A stretch of 7,513 nt of DNA from Pseudomonadota bacterium. GTDB taxonomy: Bacteria; Pseudomonadota; Gammaproteobacteria; Halothiobacillales; Halothiobacillaceae. Shown piece by piece: positions 1 to 5,598 of this stretch (positions are counted from its first letter, which is position 1; each line of letters starts with the position of its first letter). The notes under the pieces are model-generated. The model saw nothing but the letters and a program-made list of their open reading frames with translations, was not told the origin of the DNA and did not search any database. Location of the stretch: positions 1 through 7,513 of the forward strand of contig JAJYPA010000409.1 of the NCBI GenBank assembly GCA_021795795.1. The letters are read 5' to 3'. A program made the translations under genes and the position numbers.

Positions 1-1
1 G

Positions 2-193
2 CTGACACCCGAAGGCGTCCAGGAAAAAGCCCGCGTCACCATCCGCTTCCTGCACCGGAAAATGGCCGAATACGACACCCTCCAGGCGGAAATCGCGGCC
101 CTGCGCCGGGAAGTGGACGGCCTCAGCCCCGAGCAAATCACCCAGATCGGTCCGAGCGCTGCAAGAGGCCTCTGTCGTGAGGCCAGCCCATGA
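2..193 (+). CDS. MarR-type EPS-associated transcriptional regulator, C-terminal part
   Basis: This is the C-terminal 63 codons of a gene that begins upstream of the window; the reading frame is open from base 2 to the TGA at 191-193. The visible protein opens with LTPEGVQEKARVTIRFLHRK, followed by a helical, charged stretch (MAEYDTLQAEIAALRREV, about residues 21-38) with coiled-coil character. This pattern matches, from memory, the end of the MarR-like winged-helix regulators annotated as EPS-associated, in which a 'LTPxGxxEKAxxTxxFLxRK' segment follows the winged helix and a helix follows it. The family commonly sits at the upstream edge of exopolysaccharide and O-antigen clusters, which fits the genes downstream. 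The DNA-binding part is outside the window. The last ~25 residues (from DGLSPEQ) are not recognised and may be a lineage-specific tail. The stop overlaps a possible micro-ORF start (ATGA, 190-193). Family assignment rests on a short remembered pattern. Confidence 0.7.
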   Translation: MTPEGVQEKARVTIRFLHRKMAEYDTLQAEIAALRREVDGLSPEQITQIGPSAARGLCREASP

Positions 194-261
194 ACGACTC
201 TATCCTCGTTGTCGGAAGAGAGAAGCACGACAAAACCGAAGTTCTCAAACGTAACAGATGA
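190..261 (+). CDS. possible 23-aa micro-ORF linking the regulator to rfbF
   Basis: A short frame runs from ATG 190 to TGA 259-261 and encodes MNDSILVVGREKHDKTEVLK followed by RNR. It has a GAGG Shine-Dalgarno-like sequence at 179-182, 7 bases before the ATG. Its start overlaps the stop of the regulator (ATGA, 190-193). Its stop overlaps an in-frame upstream ATG of rfbF (ATGA, 258-261). The protein is not recognised. It could be a leader peptide coupling translation of the regulator to rfbF, the remnant of a lost gene, or chance; frames this short arise easily. The ribosome-binding sequence and the overlaps at both ends are the only positive evidence. Confidence 0.25.
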   Translation: MNDSILVVGREKHDKTEVLKRNR

Positions 262-287
262 CTTTACACAGGAGATCTTTGGACGGC

Positions 288-1055
288 ATGAAAGCAGTCA
301 TCCTTGCAGGCGGATTCGGCACGCGCATCAGCGAAGAATCCCATCTAAAGCCCAAACCGATGATAGAAATCGGCGGCAAGCCTATTCTCTGGCACATCAT
401 GAAATGTTACTCCCACTACGGGATCAACGATTTTGTCATCTGTCTGGGTTACAAGGGCTACATCATCAAGGAATATTTCTCCAACTATTTCCTGCATATG
501 TCCGATGTTACCTTCGATATGGCGAATAACCAGATGGAAGTACACCACCGGCACGCCGAACCCTGGCGTGTCACCCTGGTGGATACCGGAGAACACACCC
601 TGACCGGTGGACGGCTGAAAAGGGTAAAAGACCACATCGGCAACAAAACCTTCTGCTTCACTTACGGTGACGGCATATCCGATCTCAATATCCAGTCCCT
701 GATTGACTTTCATCGGCGGCAAGGTAAACAGGCCACCGTCACGGCCATCCAGCCACCCGGACGCTACGGCGCGCTCAACATCACCCACGGCATGGTGGAC
801 AGCTTTCAGGAAAAACCCGCTGGCGATGGCGCCTGGATCAACGGCGGCTTTTTCGTCATGGAACCCTCCGTACTGGAGCGGATCGAAGGCGACCAAACCA
901 GTTGGGAGGCTGAACCCCTCATCAGTCTGGCTGAAGAAGGGCAACTCGCCGCCTACAAACACAAAGGCTTCTGGCAGGCCATGGATACCCTCCGCGACAA
1001 AACCCATCTCGAAAGCCTGTGGAGCAATACCGCCCCCTGGAAAATCTGGACATGA
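288..1055 (+). CDS. rfbF: glucose-1-phosphate cytidylyltransferase
   Basis: This cytoplasmic enzyme joins CTP and alpha-D-glucose 1-phosphate to give CDP-glucose and pyrophosphate, the first committed step of CDP-6-deoxyhexose synthesis. From ATG 288 the protein is 255 residues, close to the usual ~257. The nucleotidyltransferase signature lies at residues 4-25 (VILAGGFGTR, then KPKPM with the conserved lysine). The metal-binding YGDG is at 126-129, the sugar-binding segment EKPAGDGAWINGGFFV at 175-190, and GFWQAMDTLRDK at 227-238; all are typical of RfbF rather than of the RmlA thymidylyltransferases. ATG 288 was chosen because the family core begins at MKAVILAGG. An AGGAG at 270-274 is 13 bases upstream, which is long. 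In-frame alternatives are TTG 279 and ATG 258, which overlaps the micro-ORF stop. The stop overlaps the rfbG start (ATGA, 1052-1055). No convincing promoter was found in the 94 bases after the regulator, so the operon may be transcribed from upstream. Confidence 0.95.
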   Translation: MKAVILAGGFGTRISEESHLKPKPMIEIGGKPILWHIMKCYSHYGINDFVICLGYKGYIIKEYFSNYFLHMSDVTFDMANNQMEVHHRHAEPWRVTLVDTGEHTLTGGRLKRVKDHIGNKTFCFTYGDGISDLNIQSLIDFHRRQGKQATVTAIQPPGRYGALNITHGMVDSFQEKPAGDGAWINGGFFVMEPSVLERIEGDQTSWEAEPLISLAEEGQLAAYKHKGFWQAMDTLRDKTHLESLWSNTAPWKIWT

Positions 1056-2131
1056 GACTCTTTGCCGACCGATACCGTGGTCGAAAAGTGCTTATCACCG
1101 GGCACACCGGCTTCAAGGGCAGTTGGCTCGCCCTCTGGCTCCACGAAATGGGGGCAGAGGTCACCGGGCTGGCCCTCGCGCCCGAAACTACACCCAACCA
1201 TTGGGACCTGCTCCAATTGGACATCGACGATCACCGCTACGACATTCAGGACAGCGCCGCCGTCCTCCAAATCCTCTCCAGCAGCCAACCGGAAATCGTT
1301 TTTCATCTGGCCGCGCAACCGCTGGTCCGGCGCTCCTACCGCGAGCCCCTGCACACCTGGTCCACCAACGTCATGGGCACCGCCAACCTCCTGGAAGCCT
1401 GTCGCCAGACCCCCAGCGTGCGCGCCATCATTGTGGTCACCTCCGATAAGTGCTATGAAAATCAGGAGTGGCCCTGGGGCTACCGGGAAACCGACCGGCT
1501 GGGCGGCCATGACCCCTACAGCGCCTCCAAGGCCGCCACCGAAATGGTCGTCGCCAGTTATCGTCATGCCTTTTTCGACGCGAGCCATGGCCCGCTGCTC
1601 GCCTCCGCCCGCGCCGGTAACGTCATCGGTGGTGGTGACTGGTCGGAAGACCGCCTGATACCGGACCTGGTGCGGGCCGTGACCCGGCAATCCCCGCTGG
1701 AAATCCGCTCCCCGAACGCCACCCGCCCCTGGCAGCACGTACTGGAACCCCTCAGCGGCTATCTCCGTCTGGGACAACAACTCTTAGAGAATCAAAAAGA
1801 CCGCGCCGAGAGCTGGAACTTCGGCCCCGATGCCGAGGGCAACCGCAGCGTCGCCGAAGTGCTTACCGAAATGCAAGCCCATTGGCCCCGACTCTCCTGG
1901 CAGATCACTACACAACCCCAGCCCCACGAGGCAAATCTGCTCTATCTGGACAGCTCTAAAACAAAAGCCCGCCTCGGCTGGGAACCGGTTTGGCCCCTGT
2001 CCGATGCCGTTATCGCCACTGCCGACTGGTATCGTGCCTGGCTGGATCAAGGCCAGGTCATCAGCCGCACTCAGCTTGCCGCCTACATTGACCGTGCCCA
2101 AGCCGCCGGTGTCACCTGGAGCAAGCAGTGA
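1052..2131 (+). CDS. rfbG: CDP-glucose 4,6-dehydratase
   Basis: This NAD-dependent short-chain dehydrogenase-type enzyme converts CDP-D-glucose to CDP-4-dehydro-6-deoxy-D-glucose. The protein is 359 residues, the usual family size. The Rossmann motif GHTGFKG is at residues 17-23, in the form characteristic of RfbG. The strand-end HLAAQPLVRRSY is at 85-96, TSDKCYENQEW at 130-140, and the catalytic YSASK at 156-160. Substrate-binding AGNVIGGGDW is at 188-197 and RPWQHVLEPLSGYL at 225-238. The start is ATG 1052, overlapping the rfbF stop by four bases; a longer in-frame start at 1019 would run into rfbF and add 11 residues that do not fit the family. The stop overlaps the next gene's GTG start. 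The product is the branch point for 3,6-dideoxyhexoses (through RfbH) or for other 6-deoxy sugars; no rfbH is seen here. Confidence 0.95.
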   Translation: MRLFADRYRGRKVLITGHTGFKGSWLALWLHEMGAEVTGLALAPETTPNHWDLLQLDIDDHRYDIQDSAAVLQILSSSQPEIVFHLAAQPLVRRSYREPLHTWSTNVMGTANLLEACRQTPSVRAIIVVTSDKCYENQEWPWGYRETDRLGGHDPYSASKAATEMVVASYRHAFFDASHGPLLASARAGNVIGGGDWSEDRLIPDLVRAVTRQSPLEIRSPNATRPWQHVLEPLSGYLRLGQQLLENQKDRAESWNFGPDAEGNRSVAEVLTEMQAHWPRLSWQITTQPQPHEANLLYLDSSKTKARLGWEPVWPLSDAVIATADWYRAWLDQGQVISRTQLAAYIDRAQAAGVTWSKQ

Positions 2132-2679
2132 AGATTTCGGCCACGGCGTTGCCGGGTGTCATGGTAGTCACCACCGAATCTTTTACGGACGCGCGCGGCG
2201 CTTTCACGCGATGGTTCTGCAAACATGAACTGGCGGCCGTCATCGGCGACCGGGACATCGTTCAGATCAACCACTCCCGCACCGCAATGGTCGGCGCAGT
2301 GCGCGGTCTGCACTACCAGCGCCCACCCTATGCAGAAATGAAACTGGTGCGCTGCCTTCAGGGGCGGGTCTGGGATGTCGTGGTCGATCTCCGCGCCGGG
2401 TCCCCTACCTTCCTGCAGTGGCACGCCGAAGAACTCACCCCCGATAGCGCCCGCATGATGGTCATCCCGGAAGGCTGCGCCCACGGCTTTCAGGTGCTGG
2501 AAGCAGACAGCGCATTGCTCTACCTGCATACGGCATACTACACTCCCGACGCAGAAGGCGGATTGCGCCATGACGACGCGCGACTCGGCATCACCTGGCC
2601 GCTGCCGGTGGCCGATCTATCCGAACGCGACCGCCGACACCCACCGCTGAACACCGATGACCCAGGAATCTCCGTATGA
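2128..2679 (+). CDS. RmlC-family sugar-nucleotide 3- or 3,5-epimerase (dTDP-4-dehydrorhamnose 3,5-epimerase homologue)
   Basis: This is a cupin-fold sugar-nucleotide epimerase of 183 residues, the normal RmlC length. It starts at GTG 2128, which overlaps the rfbG stop (GTGA, 2128-2131). Family landmarks are DARGAF at residues 21-26, the GLHYQ segment with the catalytic-base histidine H62, K72 in EMKLVRC, the cupin VIPEGCAHGFQ at 112-122, tyrosines Y132 and Y138 in LLYLHTAYYTP, and DD at 149-150 before LGITWP. H62, K72, Y132 and Y138 align by spacing with the RmlC catalytic residues, so the enzyme should be active. In RmlC the tyrosine protonates C5 and the enzyme epimerises C3 and C5. In this operon the substrate is more likely the CDP-4-keto-6-deoxy-glucose made by RfbG than a dTDP sugar, because no rmlA, rmlB or rmlD is present. 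Whether it acts on C3, C5 or both cannot be read from the sequence. A strict RmlC from a split rhamnose pathway is the alternative. Confidence 0.88.
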   Translation: MKISATALPGVMVVTTESFTDARGAFTRWFCKHELAAVIGDRDIVQINHSRTAMVGAVRGLHYQRPPYAEMKLVRCLQGRVWDVVVDLRAGSPTFLQWHAEELTPDSARMMVIPEGCAHGFQVLEADSALLYLHTAYYTPDAEGGLRHDDARLGITWPLPVADLSERDRRHPPLNTDDPGISV

Positions 2680-3902
2680 AATGCCGCCACTGCCACGCGC
2701 CGTTCCAACACGTATTCCTCGACCTCGGCTTCGCCCCGCCCTCCAACGCCTATTTAAGCGCAGACGACCTGCTGAGGCCGGAGCTCTACTTTCCCCTCAA
2801 GCTCTATGTCTGCGAGCACTGCTGGCTGGTCCAAACCGAAGATTACGCTGCAGCGGATGAACTTTTCCGCCCGGACTATGCCTATTTCTCCTCCATCTCT
2901 CAAAGCTGGCTGGACCATGCCGCCCGCTACACCGGCATGATCACGGAGCGATTGGCTCTTGGCAAACACAGTCTCGTGATTGAAGTGGCCGCCAACGATG
3001 GCTATCTGCTCAAGAACTTTGTCGCGGCAGGCATCCCCTGCCTGGGCATCGAGCCCACCGCCGGCACGGCAGATGCCGCAGAAAATCTGGGCATCCCCAT
3101 CCTGCGGGAATTTTTCGGCCAAGCACTGGCGCAAGGCCTCGTCGCACAAGGCCAACGCGCCGACCTCATCATCGGTAACAACGTCTACGCCCACGTCCCG
3201 GACATCAACGAATTCACGGCGGGCCTCAAGACGGCGCTCAAGGACGATGGAACCATCACCCTGGAATTTCCCCATTTGATGCGCCTACTGGAAAACACTC
3301 AGTTTGATACCGCCTATCATGAGCACTTCTCCTATCTCTCCCTGTATACGGTCAGCCGCATTTTCTCCGAAGCGGGCCTGCGGGTATGGGATGTGGAAGA
3401 GTTGCCGACTCATGGCGGCAGTCTGCGCATCTACGGCTGCCATGCGAACGACGCCCGCGGTACGACAGCAGCGGTGGCGAAACTCCTGCAAGTAGAGGAA
3501 CAGGCGGGCCTGCGTGATCTGGATACTTATCAGAGCCTTCAGCCCCGCGCCGACCGCGTGAAAGACGACCTCCTCGCTTTCCTGATTGCGCAACAGCGAG
3601 CGGGCAAGTCGGTTGCCGCCTACGGCGCCGCCGCCAAAGGCAACACCCTGCTCAACTACGCCGGCATCAAGCCGGATTTGCTGCCCTATGTCTGCGATGC
3701 CGCGCCATCCAAGCAGGGGAAATTTCTCCCCGGTTCCCACATCCCTATTCTGCCCCCTGCCGTGCTCAAAGAGCGCCGTCCGGATATCGTCCTGATCCTG
3801 CCCTGGAACATCGCAGACGAAGTGAAGGGCCAGCATGGGTATATCCGGGAATGGGGCGGAGAGTTCGCGGTGGCAGTGCCGCAATTGATGGAAAATTTAT
3901 GA
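2676..3902 (+). CDS. SAM-dependent sugar C-methyltransferase (TylCIII/TcaB9 type)
   Basis: This 408-residue, three-part enzyme is predicted to transfer a methyl group from S-adenosylmethionine to a carbon, usually C3, of a nucleotide-linked 4-keto-6-deoxy sugar. The N-terminal putative zinc-binding domain has four cysteines, C3, C6, C46 and C49 (CRHC and CEHC). The SAM-binding Rossmann domain has VIEVAANDGYLL at residues 101-112 and IIGNNVYAHVPD at 165-176. The Y-H-E-H signature at 214-217 (in TAYHEHFSYLS) is where TcaB9-type enzymes carry their catalytic Tyr, Glu and His. The C-terminal domain has GAAAKGNTLLNY at 317-328, typical of the Methyltransf_14 fold. Length and domain order agree with TylCIII, NovU and TcaB9 homologues. 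The gene lies between the epimerase and the reductase, joined to both by ATGA overlaps (2676-2679 and 3899-3902). The family is confident; the exact sugar and methylated carbon are inferred from the family. Confidence 0.93.
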   Translation: MKCRHCHAPFQHVFLDLGFAPPSNAYLSADDLLRPELYFPLKLYVCEHCWLVQTEDYAAADELFRPDYAYFSSISQSWLDHAARYTGMITERLALGKHSLVIEVAANDGYLLKNFVAAGIPCLGIEPTAGTADAAENLGIPILREFFGQALAQGLVAQGQRADLIIGNNVYAHVPDINEFTAGLKTALKDDGTITLEFPHLMRLLENTQFDTAYHEHFSYLSLYTVSRIFSEAGLRVWDVEELPTHGGSLRIYGCHANDARGTTAAVAKLLQVEEQAGLRDLDTYQSLQPRADRVKDDLLAFLIAQQRAGKSVAAYGAAAKGNTLLNYAGIKPDLLPYVCDAAPSKQGKFLPGSHIPILPPAVLKERRPDIVLILPWNIADEVKGQHGYIREWGGEFAVAVPQLMENL

Positions 3903-4750
3903 AGGTACTGGTCACTGGCGCAACGGGCTTTGTCGGGCAGCATGTGGTTCCGCAATTATTAGCTCACGGCCATACGGTAACTGCTGTCGCCAGAAACTCA
4001 TCCAAAGCGTGCGCATTCGACTGGTACGAGCAAGTTCATTTCATTGCCTGCGACATCCACCAACCCAAAACAAACGCCTTCCAGATCTTTGGATCACCCG
4101 ATGTACTGATGCATCTTGCCTGGGAAGGGTTGCCCAATTATAAAGGGCTATTTCATTTTGAGCGCAACTTATTTGCCGATTACCATTTTATCAAGGCATT
4201 AGTTGATGAAGGGTTGCAGCACCTACTCGTTACCGGCACATGCTTAGAGTACGGCATGAAAAACGGATGCTTATCAGAAGATATACCAACCCAGCCCAGC
4301 AACCCATACGCACTCGCCAAAGACACTTTGCGGAAATTCCTCGAAGCCGTGGCACAACAGCGGGATATCACGGTGCAATGGGCGCGGCTTTTCTACATGT
4401 ATGGGATTGACCAGAATCCTAATAGTCTGCTGGCCCAATTGGATCGTGCCATTGACAATGGTGACCCGGTATTCAACATGTCAGGCGGTGAGCAGTTGCG
4501 GGACTATCTTCCCGTAAAAGAGGTTGCCGCCAAGCTGGTAAATCTCATGGAGTATCCGCAATGCACCGGCGTCGTCAATATTTGTAGCGGAGAACCCATC
4601 TCAGTGCGACGACTGGTGGAAGAATACCTCATACGCAGAAACGCGGATATAAAATTGAATCTCGGATACTATCCATACCCAGACCATGAACCTATGGCAT
4701 TTTGGGGCGAGGCTTCAAAAATTTCGTCTATTAACGGTGGCAAAAAATGA
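3899..4750 (+). CDS. NAD(P)-dependent epimerase/reductase, probable 4-ketoreductase of the sugar pathway
   Basis: This extended short-chain dehydrogenase/reductase of 283 residues has the NAD(P)-binding GATGFVG at residues 7-13, LMHLAWEG at 70-77, VTGTCLEYG at 111-119 and the catalytic pair Y137/K141 in YALAK. The C-terminal substrate region includes LRDYLPVKEVA at 200-210 and VNICSGEP at 226-233. By position after the dehydratase, epimerase and C-methyltransferase, the simplest role is stereospecific reduction of the C4 ketone to finish the nucleotide sugar, as TylCIV or RmlD do; this is inference, since the family also holds epimerases and dehydratases. ATG 3899 was chosen because the Rossmann motif starts immediately and the codon overlaps the previous stop (ATGA). 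A start at 3851 would add 16 non-homologous residues inside the methyltransferase. The gene is clearly less GC-rich than its upstream neighbours (51 of 120 at 4141-4260), suggesting a separate origin. Its stop overlaps the next gene at 4747-4750. Confidence 0.88.
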   Translation: MKVLVTGATGFVGQHVVPQLLAHGHTVTAVARNSSKACAFDWYEQVHFIACDIHQPKTNAFQIFGSPDVLMHLAWEGLPNYKGLFHFERNLFADYHFIKALVDEGLQHLLVTGTCLEYGMKNGCLSEDIPTQPSNPYALAKDTLRKFLEAVAQQRDITVQWARLFYMYGIDQNPNSLLAQLDRAIDNGDPVFNMSGGEQLRDYLPVKEVAAKLVNLMEYPQCTGVVNICSGEPISVRRLVEEYLIRRNADIKLNLGYYPYPDHEPMAFWGEASKISSINGGKK

Positions 4751-5562
4751 AAAATATGCAGGAAGAATTCCATAAAGAATGCCAAAAAAGAATAGCGTCG
4801 TATGCAGACGCTGAGGTGGCGCGAACCGCACATAATTTTATGGTGGAAAGCACCATACCAAAATATTCCTACAATTTTTCGTTTTTAGGCCGCCCGATCA
4901 TCCAGTACCCACAAGACATGGTCGCCATGCAGGAACTGATATGGCAGGTAAAGCCAGACTTGATCATCGAAACAGGCATCGCCCATGGCGGCTCGCTCAT
5001 CATGAATGCCTCCATGCTGGCGATGCTGGATTACTGTGAGGCGGTGGAAGCAGGACGGATGCTTGATCCGCAGGCAACAAAACGCCGCGTGCTGGGCATC
5101 GACATCGACATCCGCGCCCACAATCGGGCGGCGATTGAGGCGCATCCCATGTCTCATCGCATCAACATGATCCAGGGCTCCTCCATTTCTGCCGACATTA
5201 TCCAGCAGGTACACGCCGTTGCCAAAAACTATTCGCGCATACTGGTCGCCTTGGATTCCAACCACACTCATGAGCATGTCCTCGCCGAATTAGAGGCTTA
5301 TGCTCCACTGGTTAGCATCGACAGTTACTGTTGTGTGTTCGACACCATTATCCAAGACCTCCCCGATAATATGTACCCGAACCGTCCGTGGGATCAGGGC
5401 AACAATCCAAAAACTGCAACATGGGAGTATTTGCGTAGGCTACAGGAAGATAGTCGCCAGGCGACAGACGGCTTACAGTTAGCTTTTGAAATAGATAAAA
5501 CTATTGAGAATAAGCTGCTGATTACCGTTGCTCCTGATGGCTATCTCAAGCGCGTGAGCTAA
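4747..5562 (+). CDS. CmcI-family (PF04989) methyltransferase-like protein, probable sugar O-methyltransferase
   Basis: This 271-residue protein is of the family annotated as cephalosporin hydroxylase or rhamnosyl O-methyltransferase. The SAM-binding segment LIIETGIAHGGSLIMNAS is at residues 72-89, followed by the acidic strand end LGIDIDIRAHNR at 116-127, MIQGSSIS at 141-148, LVALDSNHTHEHV at 166-178 with likely metal/SAM-adjacent acidic residues, and NRPWDQGNNPKTA at 212-224, a region conserved in the family. Homologues methylate rhamnosyl groups in mycobacterial glycolipids, while CmcI acts in cephamycin synthesis. In a polysaccharide locus an O-methyltransferase acting on the new sugar or on the glycan is the most economical reading; the 'cephalosporin hydroxylase' label is misleading here. 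ATG 4747 overlaps the preceding stop; ATG 4756 is a possible shorter start. GC is low at the 5' end (46 of 120 at 4681-4800) and higher mid-gene (38 of 60 at 5101-5160). A 36-base gap to wzx follows. Confidence 0.85.
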   Translation: MKNMQEEFHKECQKRIASYADAEVARTAHNFMVESTIPKYSYNFSFLGRPIIQYPQDMVAMQELIWQVKPDLIIETGIAHGGSLIMNASMLAMLDYCEAVEAGRMLDPQATKRRVLGIDIDIRAHNRAAIEAHPMSHRINMIQGSSISADIIQQVHAVAKNYSRILVALDSNHTHEHVLAELEAYAPLVSIDSYCCVFDTIIQDLPDNMYPNRPWDQGNNPKTATWEYLRRLQEDSRQATDGLQLAFEIDKTIENKLLITVAPDGYLKRVS

Positions 5563-5570
5563 GATCTTGG

Positions 5571-5598
5571 CAACCCTTTGGTTGAAAGGCCCTAGGGC
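5571..5598 (+). promoter_or_regulatory. overlapping small inverted repeats over the wzx ribosome-binding site
   Basis: The 36-base gap before wzx holds three inverted repeats. CAACC (5571-5575) can pair with GGTTG (5580-5584). CCTTT (5575-5579) can pair with AAAGG (5585-5589), which is the likely wzx Shine-Dalgarno, 9 bases before the ATG. The palindrome GCCCTAGGGC (5589-5598) abuts the start codon. The first two stems share bases and cannot form together, so RNA folding could hide or expose the ribosome-binding site. No run of T follows, so it is not an intrinsic terminator. The stems are only 5 base pairs and may be chance. Confidence 0.3.

Noticed and set aside
345..1780. Long minus-strand frames (345-1007 and 953-1780) opposite rfbF and rfbG
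   Set aside because: They mirror strongly conserved, motif-bearing genes on the + strand, and their products show no recognisable domain. GC-rich coding DNA commonly leaves such open antisense frames.
2128..2679. Rhamnose pathway call (rmlC) for the epimerase
   Set aside because: No rmlA, rmlB or rmlD accompanies it, while the directly upstream coupled genes make a CDP sugar; the family name is kept but the gene symbol withheld.
3851..3898. Upstream in-frame start for the reductase gene
   Set aside because: It would add 16 residues within the methyltransferase coding region, before a Rossmann motif that normally begins at the N-terminus; ATG 3899 with its ATGA overlap fits better.
274..4094. 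Shared 11-base string AGATCTTTGGA near 274-284 and 4084-4094
   Set aside because: One copy lies inside a coding sequence, flanks do not match, and there is no third full copy; treated as chance.
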